A stretch of 19,878 nt of DNA from Clostridium sp. (GTDB taxonomy: Bacteria; Bacillota; Clostridia; Lachnospirales; Lachnospiraceae). The translations under genes were made by a program, and so were the position numbers. The notes beneath the pieces are model-generated. The model was not told where the DNA came from. It saw nothing but the letters and a program-made list of their open reading frames with translations, and made no database searches. The number at the start of each line of letters is the position of its first letter. The first letter of the stretch is position 1. The stretch covers positions 1-19,878 of the forward strand of contig JAMPFS010000049.1 in NCBI GenBank assembly GCA_023664325.1, written 5' to 3'. Below are positions 1-8,066 of the stretch, in pieces.

Positions 1-64
1 TCGTTTTGCAAAGTTCCGTTTCTCTGTTTGAGAAACTCCACAATGCAAAACAGACACAAAACAA

Positions 65-92
65 CCCCGATGCAGGCATACGGGCATCGGGG
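65..92 (-). terminator. Intrinsic terminator of the AAA-ATPase-like gene
   Basis: A perfect 9-bp GC-rich stem (CCCCGATGC at 65-73 pairs with GCATCGGGG at 84-92) lies 12 bases beyond the stop codon of the minus-strand gene. Read on the minus strand it is followed by TTGTTTTGT, a T-rich tail. Position, stem and tail all fit a rho-independent terminator for that gene. Confidence 0.85.
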
Positions 93-103
93 TAATTGGT
101 TAT

Positions 104-1738
104 CTATGCCCTCTCAATCCTACAGCTATGATGCTTATATGAAGAATCTGTACTGTTCACACCCTTATCATAATTAATGCTTACAAGCAGCATATTATCC
201 TTATAATGTTCCAGCTTTTGAGGATAATTCCTGCTTCTTATCTGGTCAGCAGCAGTCCCAACGGACTGATCGTACTTAAGTTCTATCAACAATGCTGGCT
301 TATCCGTATGTTTGGGTGAAGGGAGATACACTAAATCTACATAACCTTTTCCACTATCCAATTCCTGTATCGTAGTGTAATACTTCTGTCCTGCATAGTA
401 AGCCATCTGTATGGCATAAGAAAGGGCTGCTTCTGAATGATATGTCTTATTCTCAGCAGTATCATGAAACCACTCAAGGAGCTCAGCAACTTTGTTCTCA
501 TTACAACCCCATGTTGCATTTAGCAGTTCCTGTGACTTCTTAAAGGATGTAAATGTATCAATCCACTCCTTTGATTCCGTAGAATTCTTGAATTCATCAA
601 GTATCTCCTTATTCGGAATAGACACCTCTTTCGTATCTGAATTGAATGTTAAATATCCAAGATGAATCAGTAATGCAAGTACATCATCTCTGCTGTTAAA
701 TGTGGTCATATCATTCTGGTAGGTGCCAATGTTTACCCTGACACTTCCGCCATCCATCATTAAAGCAACAGCATCCTTTAGTCCATCATAGTTCATTCTG
801 ATATATTCAGCCAGTGCCTCATAATTCTCCGTCTTATTCCAATAGTTCTGGATAACACCTGATGACATGGCATTCACAACAGACAATGGGCTATATACCG
901 ATATTGTCTTTTCCCCGTATTCTCCCATGCGGTATTTCTCCCGCAGCGCAATCGGAATACTCGTGCTTATCTCATACCCGTCATACCAATCCGAGATGTC
1001 CTCATACCGCATATTATATTCACGGCATAAATTCTTTACCTCTTCCTCCGTAAATCCTGTATATGGAGCAAGCTGCATAGGTGCCATGACCGAATACTCA
1101 TCAAACATATTAAGGGCAGAATGCTTACCATACTTCTTAACAGGAAGAATACCTGTCATATATGCAAGAGCAACATAACTCTTATCCTTCAGCCACTCCC
1201 TTAGAAAATCAAGATAAAACGTCTGTCCTTCTTTATCGTTCTTTCTTTCTCTGAATACAGCATCCCATTCATCAATGATAATTACAAATGGAGTACCGGA
1301 TTTTCTGTAAAATCTGTCCATACTGTATGCTAAATCTTCCGAATCATATTTGACATCAGGGTATACCTCTGCCAAATCATCTAATATTCTCTTTGTCAAT
1401 ATATGAAGTGACTTCTCAACTTCCTGCTTATTCTTAATAAAATCTGTCATAACAATTTTAATAACATCAAATTGGTTAAGGTACTGATCCCAGCTATCAC
1501 CCTCTGCAAGTTTTCGATTATGAAATAATTGCCTGCTGTCTCCCTTTCCGTAATAAGCACTGAGCATATTCGCAGCAATAGATTTTCCAAAGCGGCGCGG
1601 ACGGGAAACACAGGCATACTTCTTCTCCGTCTTTAATATTATATTCAAATAAGAAATCATTTCCGTCTTATCCACATATATCTCAGAATGAATTGTTTCT
1701 TCAAATCTGTCACTGCCCGGATTCAAATATGTTCCCAC
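104..1738 (-). CDS. AAA-ATPase-like / PD-(D/E)XK nuclease superfamily protein
   Basis: Complete protein of 544 residues (numbered here from the chosen GTG). The N-terminal ATPase-like domain has a variant P-loop RPRRFGKS near residue 46-53, a Walker B segment FVIIIDEWDA, and the segment MTGILPVKKYG typical of the family. The C-terminal domain carries the PD-(D/E)XK pattern: Asp in GYVDLVYLP, then ALLIELKYDQS. This is the architecture of the AAA-ATPase_like plus PDDEXK_9 proteins found in many copies in gut Bacteroidetes and Clostridia; their biological role is not established. The longest frame starts with TTG at 1762 and has no ribosome binding site. I chose GTG at 1738 because AGAAGGTGG lies just before it and because family members begin with (M/V)GxYLNPG. 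All catalytic-type residues look intact and no frameshift is seen. It is monocistronic, with its own promoter and terminator. Function in defence or mobility is speculation. Confidence 0.85.
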   Translation of the reverse strand: MGTYLNPGSDRFEETIHSEIYVDKTEMISYLNIILKTEKKYACVSRPRRFGKSIAANMLSAYYGKGDSRQLFHNRKLAEGDSWDQYLNQFDVIKIVMTDFIKNKQEVEKSLHILTKRILDDLAEVYPDVKYDSEDLAYSMDRFYRKSGTPFVIIIDEWDAVFRERKNDKEGQTFYLDFLREWLKDKSYVALAYMTGILPVKKYGKHSALNMFDEYSVMAPMQLAPYTGFTEEEVKNLCREYNMRYEDISDWYDGYEISTSIPIALREKYRMGEYGEKTISVYSPLSVVNAMSSGVIQNYWNKTENYEALAEYIRMNYDGLKDAVALMMDGGSVRVNIGTYQNDMTTFNSRDDVLALLIHLGYLTFNSDTKEVSIPNKEILDEFKNSTESKEWIDTFTSFKKSQELLNATWGCNENKVAELLEWFHDTAENKTYHSEAALSYAIQMAYYAGQKYYTTIQELDSGKGYVDLVYLPSPKHTDKPALLIELKYDQSVGTAADQIRSRNYPQKLEHYKDNMLLVSINYDKGVNSTDSSYKHHSCRIERA

Positions 1739-1783
1739 GCTTCCACCTTCTTTCTGATTCAATTATTATCTAAAACTAGTTAT

Positions 1784-1812
1784 ATTATAAGGGGTATTGC
1801 GTTGTTTGTCAC
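1784..1812 (-). promoter_or_regulatory. Sigma-A type promoter for the AAA-ATPase-like gene
   Basis: On the minus strand GTGACA (1807-1812, 5/6 match to the -35 consensus) is separated by exactly 17 bases from TATAAT (1784-1789, 6/6 match to the -10). This predicts a transcript start near 1777, about 40 bases ahead of the GTG start at 1738. Confidence 0.7.
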
Positions 1813-1845
1813 TTATTTTTCTTTGTTCCACTCTTACACCATGAA

Positions 1846-1883
1846 CAAAGTGGCATTGAAGTCCATACTCCAATGCCACTTTG
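1846..1883 (-). terminator. 13-bp perfect stem-loop downstream of pckA
   Basis: CAAAGTGGCATTG (1846-1858) is the exact reverse complement of 1871-1883, with a 12-base loop. It lies about 70 bases beyond the pckA stop on the minus strand, where a terminator is expected. No run of T follows on either strand, so it may instead be a 3' stability hairpin or a factor-dependent stop. Its left arm is shared with a second dyad (1821-1828 with 1843-1850). Confidence 0.5.
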
Positions 1884-1951
1884 CCTGCCGTCCAAAACCG
1901 CCGCCCCTGCAACGGTCTCTTCTGGCATTCATCTTTTTATTTGTATCAAAA

Positions 1952-3688
1952 TTATAAAGCATCTACCAGCTTCTTGATAGCGGCAAGCGCCTCATCTGGA
2001 AGCTTGTCATAGCCCTCTTTCTTGGTAGCAAAGCCTTCAACCGCATCCACACGGTTCTGCATAGCGTTCTTCAATGCTGCCTTATACTCCGGATCCTCTA
2101 AGTTCGGTCTAAAGTCTGCTGTCTTTCCAGGCCACTCATACATAATCTCGATATCGTCAAAGCTGCCCCACTTCTCAAAGCTTGCCTTTCCTTCCACGAT
2201 TGTCTCAAGAATACCCAATGTATCTGCCGGCTGGCACTTTGTACCCATGAAATCACCGGTATTTACAATGTAGCAGTCTACGTTCTTCTCCTCTACTAAC
2301 TTCTTGAACTTCTCATAGTCATTTACCAATGGGTAAGTTCTGAATGGGTTTGCATAAGGAACAATACGAAGCGCATTCATATCCGTACCTGCTGCCACAC
2401 GCTCTGCGGTAGAAGTCTTTGTCGCAAGGGTTGCACCCATAACAGATGCCAAAGCAGCTCCTTTCAGCTTAACAACCGGTGGAATGGTAGGATCCTTCAT
2501 AATCCAGAAAATTGCATTAACCGGAGCATCAATCTTATCTACACGGTTTGGAGACCATAATTTCGACTTAATCGCACGTCCGTTACCATTACGGATATCC
2601 TCTGTTACGAGCTGAATCTTGCCATCCTCATCCATCGTTGCAGAACAGTTCTGAACAGTCAGCAGATACTTGTTATCCGCACATCCGGTCGGGTAATCGG
2701 CTGTCTTATCAAAATAAGTCGGCTCTAAGGCGATAGAAGCACAGGTATCTGTATTGATGATAAATGCATCATCATGTAATACCTTGATACCGCCAAATGC
2801 ATCATACTTGCCGGAATGCTTTGCATGGGTAAGCGTTGACTTACCGGATCCGGAAAGACCATATACGGAAGCAACGAACTTCTTGCCACCTTCCAAAGAG
2901 TACTCTTTTTGTCCACCGTGGCAGGAAGCATAACCATTGCGGTTTGCAAGCGCCCATGCCATTGTAAGAGTTCCCTTCTTATGCTCACCAAAGTACTTCA
3001 TACCAAGAATTGCCGCACAGTTCTGGTTTGTATCAAAATAGCATAATGTCAATGGATCACTTAAGCAGCTGTAATCTACATCCGGGCTCTCTGTTGGCGC
3101 CCACTGCGGATCTGAGAAAATATAGATATCCGGCTCATTGCCATCTGCAATCAGCTTAGACTCTTTGTACATCTTCACATACTCATCAGACATATACTGG
3201 AAATTGAGCATCCAGTTATAAAGTAAGTTCTCCTCACCTTCCGGAATTAACAAATGTGCTTTTGCCATGAACTCTGTATCCAGACCTACATAACAAGTAG
3301 CATGGTATAACTTCTTGAAACGGGTCTTGTAAATAGCATCCATAACCACCTTATCCAACTTGCCGGCATCCACACCAGGCTCGCCTTTAATCCGGCGCGC
3401 TGCTGCGTAACGTCCTGTTACTGCACCGTCATTGAATAATAAAACCTTCGCATCTGCATCCAGACCAAACTCCTCACCACGATATACCGGCATATCTGTC
3501 ACGATCGTTCCTGGAGAATTCTTTGCAAGATTGTAAGCTTCTTTTAAGGTATTAACCTTTACCACATTGTTACCATAGAATGCTGCCTCAATGATCGCAC
3601 GGGTATTTGTTACAGCTTCACCAGTTCTAGGGAAACCAACCTTGCCAGCACCGATTTCACTCAATTTGTAATTTGCTTTTGTTGCCAT
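1952..3688 (-). CDS. pckA: Phosphoenolpyruvate carboxykinase (ATP)
   Basis: Interconverts oxaloacetate plus ATP with phosphoenolpyruvate, CO2 and ADP in the cytosol. It serves gluconeogenesis or, in many fermentative gut Clostridia, CO2 fixation toward C4 acids. The kinase-1a P-loop GLSGSGKST is at residues 277-285 and the kinase-2 metal site VLHDDAF follows, with Asp306/Asp307. Further C-terminal segments MKDPTIPPVVKL, RIVPYANPFRTYP and CYIVNTGDFMGTK align with the equivalent adenine and substrate-binding parts of ATP-PEPCKs. The length of 578 residues is somewhat above the 530-540 usual for the E. coli type and the sequence is divergent. The frame is open further upstream, but ATG at 3688 is preceded by a perfect AGGAGGAT at 8-base spacing and was chosen. 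It is monocistronic and divergent from spmA. Confidence 0.92.
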   Translation of the reverse strand: MATKANYKLSEIGAGKVGFPRTGEAVTNTRAIIEAAFYGNNVVKVNTLKEAYNLAKNSPGTIVTDMPVYRGEEFGLDADAKVLLFNDGAVTGRYAAARRIKGEPGVDAGKLDKVVMDAIYKTRFKKLYHATCYVGLDTEFMAKAHLLIPEGEENLLYNWMLNFQYMSDEYVKMYKESKLIADGNEPDIYIFSDPQWAPTESPDVDYSCLSDPLTLCYFDTNQNCAAILGMKYFGEHKKGTLTMAWALANRNGYASCHGGQKEYSLEGGKKFVASVYGLSGSGKSTLTHAKHSGKYDAFGGIKVLHDDAFIINTDTCASIALEPTYFDKTADYPTGCADNKYLLTVQNCSATMDEDGKIQLVTEDIRNGNGRAIKSKLWSPNRVDKIDAPVNAIFWIMKDPTIPPVVKLKGAALASVMGATLATKTSTAERVAAGTDMNALRIVPYANPFRTYPLVNDYEKFKKLVEEKNVDCYIVNTGDFMGTKCQPADTLGILETIVEGKASFEKWGSFDDIEIMYEWPGKTADFRPNLEDPEYKAALKNAMQNRVDAVEGFATKKEGYDKLPDEALAAIKKLVDAL

Positions 3689-3696
3689 GAAAAAAT

Positions 3697-3704
3697 ATCC
3701 TCCT
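3697..3704 (-). promoter_or_regulatory. Ribosome binding site deciding the pckA start
   Basis: The minus strand reads AGGAGGAT eight bases before ATG 3688. This consensus site excludes the longer frame that begins near 3721. Confidence 0.8.
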
Positions 3705-3826
3705 GTTTTTTTATTTTTCACATTATTGCCAATCCACTGTAATGAATCAGCAAGTCTTTCATTCTATAAACATAGAATTCACAAGACTATATAATGTTGA
3801 AATGTTCTGAAATTGCTAACTGCTGC

Positions 3827-3857
3827 TTGAAACAATTAACCATGTTTAGTATATAAT
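3827..3857 (+). promoter_or_regulatory. Possible promoter for spmAB
   Basis: TTGAAA (3827-3832) and TATAAT (3852-3857) are 19 bases apart on the plus strand, about 100 bases before spmA. The spacing is long for sigma-A. In Bacillus the spm genes are transcribed by a mother-cell sporulation sigma factor, whose site I cannot identify with confidence here. Confidence 0.3.
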
Positions 3858-3959
3858 CATGCGGTTTTGATGTCAATAGTTGAAATGCAGTTCTTAGCAT
3901 AAAAATACATCTCCTTATCATATATTAATAGAAGAAATAAAATCAAAAAGGGGAACAGG

Positions 3960-4553
3960 TTGCTTAACTATATCTGGGCTTTTCTTATACTGACCGGCAT
4001 TATTATTGCGGCATTTACAGGCAATTTGGAGGCAGTCAGCAATGGCATTATTGATTCCGCAAAGGATGCCGTTGAACTTCTCTTTGTAATGTTAGGTGTC
4101 ATCAGCATGTGGTCCGGCTTTCTCTCCGTGGCAGAGGGTTCCGGTCTGACAGCGCGCCTCTCCCGGAAAATGAAACCTCTGATTCGTTTTTTATTTCCGA
4201 CACTCCCTCAAAACCATCCGGCATCAGACTACATTTGCGCCAATTTTATTGCCAATATATTAGGACTGGGCTGGGCATGCACCCCGACCGGAATCGCTGC
4301 CATGAAATCCCTCAGGCAGTTGGAGTTTGAACGGGGCAGCGCCAGTGAATACGCCAGCAATGAGATGTGTACCTTCCTGATTTTGAACATTTCTTCCCTG
4401 CAGCTCATCCCCATTAATATGATTGCTTACCGAAGCCAGTATGGAAGCCCGGCTCCTATGGCAGTCGTTGGCCCCGCACTGATTGCCACAACAATCACCA
4501 CACTGCTGGCGGTTATTTTATGTAAAATTTTCACCCATGCCTCCAAACAATAA
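3960..4553 (+). CDS. spmA: Spore maturation protein A
   Basis: Integral membrane protein of 197 residues needed, with SpmB, for proper spore core dehydration and heat resistance in Bacillus. It starts with TTG at 3960, preceded by AAGGGG at 6-base spacing. The N-terminus MLNYIW matches the MVNIIW start of the Bacillus protein, so the unusual start is well supported. Recognisable family segments include DAVELLFVMLGVISMWSG, the ANFIANILGLGWACTPTGIAAM block (SNLMANFFGLGNAATPLGIKAM in Bacillus) and FLILNISSLQLIPINMIAYR. Several hydrophobic membrane helices are evident. spmB follows 51 bases later on the same strand. Together they imply that the organism or its recent ancestor sporulates. Confidence 0.92.
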   Translation: MLNYIWAFLILTGIIIAAFTGNLEAVSNGIIDSAKDAVELLFVMLGVISMWSGFLSVAEGSGLTARLSRKMKPLIRFLFPTLPQNHPASDYICANFIANILGLGWACTPTGIAAMKSLRQLEFERGSASEYASNEMCTFLILNISSLQLIPINMIAYRSQYGSPAPMAVVGPALIATTITTLLAVILCKIFTHASKQ

Positions 4554-4604
4554 ATGCGTACTGCCTGCCGGACAATATTATAAACAGGTTTGAAAGGAGC
4601 CTTT

Positions 4605-5135
4605 ATGCGTATTTTTCATTTTTTATCCGTATTCCTAATCCCCTTTGTAATCTTTTACATATTGGTGGATGCAATATTATATAAAAAACCCGCCTTTGAA
4701 TTATTTACAAAAGGAGGAAAGCAGGGAATCCGGACTGTGGCAGAAATTGCGCCCACCATTATTGGTCTGATTGTTGCAATTGGCGTATTCCGCAACTCCG
4801 GCGCATTAGACCTGCTCTGCAAGCTCCTTTCTCCCATTACGGACTTTTTTCATATTCCCGCTGCGCTGCTGCCGCTTTCCGTCCTCAAAAGCTTCTCCGC
4901 ATCCGGGGCAAATGGGCTTTTGTTTGATATCTTTAAAACCTATGGCACGGATTCCTATATCGGTTTTGCTGCATCCATTTTGCTTAGCTGTACCGAAACA
5001 CTCTTTTACACAGTTTCCGTATATTACATGAGTGTTGATATCAAAAAGACACGATGGACAATATTTGCCGGTATCATCATTGCTTTTGCCTCGCTTCTCA
5101 TCAGCTTAAGCATGGCAGGTTTATTCATTATATAA
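4605..5135 (+). CDS. spmB: Spore maturation protein B
   Basis: Membrane protein of 176 residues, partner of SpmA in spore core dehydration. Family blocks are clear: KPAFELFTKGGKQGIRTVAEIAPTI, then IGLIVAIGVFRNSGALDLL, then the segment around YGTDSYIGFAASILLSCTET. The frame could begin at TTG 4590, but AAAGGAG at 4593-4599 lies five bases before ATG 4605, and the 176-residue product matches the usual length of about 178. It forms a two-gene operon with spmA; the dacB gene that follows in Bacillus is absent here. Confidence 0.92.
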   Translation: MRIFHFLSVFLIPFVIFYILVDAILYKKPAFELFTKGGKQGIRTVAEIAPTIIGLIVAIGVFRNSGALDLLCKLLSPITDFFHIPAALLPLSVLKSFSASGANGLLFDIFKTYGTDSYIGFAASILLSCTETLFYTVSVYYMSVDIKKTRWTIFAGIIIAFASLLISLSMAGLFII

Positions 5136-5214
5136 TCAACAACAATTATTGGATATAGTTTACTTTTTCTATGGGCAATTGAATTTTCTTTCCTTTTCTT
5201 ATTTACGCAGAATT

Positions 5215-5272
5215 TTAGGTTACATTTTCCATGAAAAATAACCTAATAAGAGGCGTATCCTCGAGCTAGGTT
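5215..5272. repeat. Overlapping inverted repeats upstream of the XRE gene
   Basis: TTAGGTTA (5215-5222) is the exact reverse complement of TAACCTAA (5239-5246). The same AACCTA (5240-5245) can instead pair with TAGGTT (5267-5272), enclosing an inner stem GAGG-CGTAT-CCTC (5249-5261). The three elements therefore form two mutually exclusive stem-loops. They could be operator half-sites for the regulator that follows, an attenuator, or part of the spmAB terminator. No clear T tract follows. Confidence 0.5.
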
Positions 5273-5313
5273 GCCTTACTCTGAAAACTTATCTGGTAAA
5301 ATCACATTAAATA

Positions 5314-5332
5314 CTACAATTCTTAATTGTAG
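5314..5332. promoter_or_regulatory. Perfect 19-bp dyad next to the XRE ribosome binding site
   Basis: CTACAATTCTTAATTGTAG consists of two exact 8-base arms around a 3-base centre. It abuts the ribosome binding site AAGGAG (5335-5340) of the XRE gene. Small XRE regulators commonly bind such dyads over their own promoter, so this is a candidate autoregulatory operator. As RNA it would form a tight hairpin directly against the ribosome binding site. Confidence 0.55.
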
Positions 5333-5347
5333 AAAAGGAGAAAGAAC

Positions 5348-5680
5348 ATGAACTACACCCGTTTAGGTCAACGAATTCAGGAAACACGTATCGCATGTAA
5401 CATTTCACAAAAGAATCTGGCAAGATGTCTCGCCTGCAGCCCCAAGCATCTCGGCAACATTGAAAGAGGAGTATCCCGACCTAGCTTGGAATGTCTTTTA
5501 GACATTTCTCTTGCCCTGAATGTCTCCATTGAATATCTTTTATCTGACAGTATCCCGTCACAGGCTCTGACTCCACAATCGGAACTGATTATCCTCATGG
5601 ATAAATTTTTAGAAAAGGAACAGCAGAATTTCCAACAATTCCGTAGTTCCCTGAAATGCGCTTATGAAAAAGAAAAGTAA
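5348..5680 (+). CDS. XRE-family helix-turn-helix transcriptional regulator
   Basis: Cytosolic DNA-binding protein of 110 residues. Residues about 6-65 form a Cro/C1-type HTH: LGQRIQETRIACNISQKNLA, then SPKHLGNIERGVSRPSLECL, then the LALNVSIEYLL helix. The C-terminal 40 residues (DKFLEKEQQNFQQFRSSL) look helical and may mediate dimerisation. The start ATG has a strong AAGGAG site at 7-base spacing. It lies downstream of spmAB but 212 bases away, with its own inverted-repeat control region, so it is probably transcribed separately. Stand-alone regulators of this type are common in Lachnospiraceae; the target genes are unknown and no phage gene is nearby. Confidence 0.88.
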   Translation: MNYTRLGQRIQETRIACNISQKNLARCLACSPKHLGNIERGVSRPSLECLLDISLALNVSIEYLLSDSIPSQALTPQSELIILMDKFLEKEQQNFQQFRSSLKCAYEKEK

Positions 5681-5841
5681 AAGAAATCGTCTTGTTTCCG
5701 AAATGTTCGGTCTATGGCGGAATGCCAGAATCGCTGCCCGCAAATCTTACCAAAGCTATTCTATTACTTCTAATATATCTATATGCATCATATATCTGAA
5801 TTTTCACGACATATGAAAGCACTCTTGGGATTACCTCCCAA

Positions 5842-5879
5842 AAAAGCCCTGCACAGGTTTTATCCTGCACAGGGCTTTT
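5842..5879. terminator. Bidirectional terminator between the XRE gene and uvrB
   Basis: AAAAGCCCTG pairs with CAGGGCTTTT. A 2-base internal mismatch follows, then CAGG pairs with CCTG around the loop TTTTAT (arms 5842-5857 and 5864-5879). A-tracts on one side and T-tracts on the other make it functional on both strands. It lies between the convergent XRE gene and uvrB, 20 bases after the uvrB stop. A small stem (TTGGGA/TCCCAA, 5825-5841) sits beside it. Confidence 0.88.
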
Positions 5880-5900
5880 ATCTTGCTCATTATATAACCG

Positions 5901-7910
5901 CTACAGGTCGTAATCCCGCAAAGCTACTTTCAGCTCCTTTAGCCGGTCACGGTATTCTGCCGCCATTTCAAAGTTAAGCTCTGCCGCTGCTGTCTCCATT
6001 TTCTTCGTGTATTTTTTAATCTGCTCATTTAATTCCTTTTTCGTCATGGACTCGATATCTTTTTCCTTCCATGCCGCATTCAAAGCAGTAAGATCCTCGT
6101 CTGTCGAGGTAGTAATCAAATCCCGGACTGACTTTTGGATTGTAGTCGGCGTAATGCCATGTTCCTTATTGTAGGCATCCTGAATCTCCCGCCTCCGGTT
6201 CGTCTCATCAATCGCCACCCGCATGGAATGGGTAATTTCATCTGCATACATGATAACCCTTCCCTCGCTGTTTCTCGCAGCGCGTCCGACCGTCTGAACC
6301 AGTGAGGTCTCCGAGCGCAGGAAACCTTCTTTATCTGCATCCAAAATGGCAACCAATGTAATCTCCGGAATGTCCAATCCTTCACGCAGCAGGTTGATGC
6401 CGACTAACACATCAAATACACCCATGCGCAAATCTCTTACAATCTCTGTCCGCTCTAACGTGTCAATATCGGAATGCAGATATTTCACCTTCACACCCTG
6501 ATCACGAAGATAATCCGTCAAATCTTCTGCCATCCGTTTTGTCAGGGTTGTCACAAGTATCTTATTTCCCTTTTCTACTTCCCTATTCACCTCAGACAAC
6601 AGATCATCTACCTGCCCCTCCACCGGTTTCACTTCAATCAGCGGATCCAGCAGCCCTGTCGGACGAATCAACTGCTCCGTACGCAGCAGTTCATGCTCTG
6701 CCTCATAGTCAGATGGCGTTGCAGAGACAAACATAACCTGATCCAATTTCTCCTCGAACTCGTCAAACCTAAGCGGCCGGTTATCCATTGCCGATGGCAG
6801 GCGGAATCCGAAATCCACCAATGTCTGCTTTCTGGAACGGTCTCCCGCATACATCCCTCGAATCTGCGGTACGGTCATATGAGACTCATCAATAATCATC
6901 AAATAATCATCCTTAAAAAACTCCAACAGGGTATTTGGTGTTGCACCCGGCTCTAAGCCCGCCAATGGTCTGGAATAATTCTCAATACCGGAACAGAAAC
7001 CTGTTTCTTTCAGCATTTCCATATCAAAGTGTGTCCTCTCACTGATACGCTGTGCCTCTAAAAGCTTGTCATTTTCCTTAAAATAAGTAACCTGCTGCTC
7101 CAATTCTTCCTCAATCTCCACCACTGCACGCTCAATTTTGTCCTGTGCCACCACATAATGGGATGCAGGAAATATAAACGTGCATGTTATGCTCCTCTTC
7201 ACCTCACCGGTCAACGGATCAAACTCCATAATCCGGTCAATCTCATCCCCAAAAAACTCTACACGGATTGCATCCTCAAAAGTAGATACCGGTAAAATCT
7301 CCAAGACATCTCCATGTACCCGAAACGTTCCCCGTTTAAAATCCATTTCATTTCTCTCATACTGAATATCAATCAGATCCGTAATCAGCTTGTCCCATTC
7401 ATAAACTGCGCCAACCCTTAATGTCAGCATCATTTCCTCATAATCATCCGGGGAACCGATACCATAAATGCAGGATACGGAAGAAATGACAATGACATCC
7501 TTTCTCTCAATCAATGCTGCGGTTGCAGAGTGCCGTAATTTATCAATCTCATCATTAATCGAAGAATCTTTCTCAATATAAGTATCCGTAGAAGGCACAT
7601 ATGCCTCCGGCTGGTAATAATCGTAGTAGGAGACAAAATACTCCACCGCATTCTCCGGGAAAAATTCCTTAAACTCACTGTATAGCTGGGCAGCCAGCGT
7701 CTTATTATGCGCAATAACAATCGTTGGTTTATTTAATTGTTGGATAACATTTGCCATCGTGAAGGTTTTCCCGGAACCCGTGACACCAAGCAGTGTCTGG
7801 AACTGGTTGCCTTCTTTAAAGCCTTTCACCAGCTTGTCGATTGCCTGCGGCTGGTCGCCGGTGGGCTGGTATGGGGCATGAAGTTTAAATATATTTGGTT
7901 CAGCTTGCAC
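5901..7910 (-). CDS. uvrB: Excinuclease ABC subunit B
   Basis: DNA damage-recognition helicase of nucleotide excision repair. It is loaded by UvrA, verifies the lesion and recruits UvrC for incision. The 669-residue protein is complete: Walker A GVTGSGKT at residues 42-49, the beta-hairpin YFVSYYDYYQPEAYVP that clamps the strand, the DESH Walker B in MIIDESHMTVPQ, helicase motifs V-VI in LLREGLDIPE and SLVQTVGRAARN, and a C-terminal UVR motif around AAAELNFEMAAEYRDRLKEL that contacts UvrC/UvrA. The frame opens at GTG 7919, but that codon overlaps the ribosome binding site GGAGGT (7918-7923). GTG 7910, 7 bases downstream of it, is the likely start and gives the canonical short N-terminus ahead of YQPTGDQPQAI. 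uvrA is not in the window. Confidence 0.96.
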   Translation of the reverse strand: MQAEPNIFKLHAPYQPTGDQPQAIDKLVKGFKEGNQFQTLLGVTGSGKTFTMANVIQQLNKPTIVIAHNKTLAAQLYSEFKEFFPENAVEYFVSYYDYYQPEAYVPSTDTYIEKDSSINDEIDKLRHSATAALIERKDVIVISSVSCIYGIGSPDDYEEMMLTLRVGAVYEWDKLITDLIDIQYERNEMDFKRGTFRVHGDVLEILPVSTFEDAIRVEFFGDEIDRIMEFDPLTGEVKRSITCTFIFPASHYVVAQDKIERAVVEIEEELEQQVTYFKENDKLLEAQRISERTHFDMEMLKETGFCSGIENYSRPLAGLEPGATPNTLLEFFKDDYLMIIDESHMTVPQIRGMYAGDRSRKQTLVDFGFRLPSAMDNRPLRFDEFEEKLDQVMFVSATPSDYEAEHELLRTEQLIRPTGLLDPLIEVKPVEGQVDDLLSEVNREVEKGNKILVTTLTKRMAEDLTDYLRDQGVKVKYLHSDIDTLERTEIVRDLRMGVFDVLVGINLLREGLDIPEITLVAILDADKEGFLRSETSLVQTVGRAARNSEGRVIMYADEITHSMRVAIDETNRRREIQDAYNKEHGITPTTIQKSVRDLITTSTDEDLTALNAAWKEKDIESMTKKELNEQIKKYTKKMETAAAELNFEMAAEYRDRLKELKVALRDYDL

Positions 7911-8005
7911 AAATACCACCTCCGAAAGTTGTAATATTATGAAGACATTATATCTAGCAGCTTCTACACTTTATAAACCATATCCACTACAGATTTGCTA
8001 TTTAT

Positions 8006-8014
8006 ATTATAGCA
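8006..8014 (-). promoter_or_regulatory. Extended -10 promoter element for uvrB
   Basis: The minus strand reads TGCTATAAT, an extended -10 with a perfect TATAAT, about 95 bases before the uvrB start. No convincing -35 is visible, which is acceptable for an extended -10 promoter. No LexA-type box was recognised. Confidence 0.45.
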
Positions 8015-8066
8015 GAAAATACCAATCCTTACATTAGAAATTTTAGGAATCTTTTTGCATCTGTAA

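Noticed and set aside
1688..1957. 89-codon plus-strand open frame
   Set aside because: It overlaps the start and promoter of the AAA-ATPase-like gene and the pckA 3' hairpin, and has no ribosome binding site or recognisable protein features.
5783..5977. 64-codon plus-strand open frame between the XRE gene and uvrB
   Set aside because: It runs through the bidirectional terminator and into the uvrB 3' end and has no ribosome binding site.
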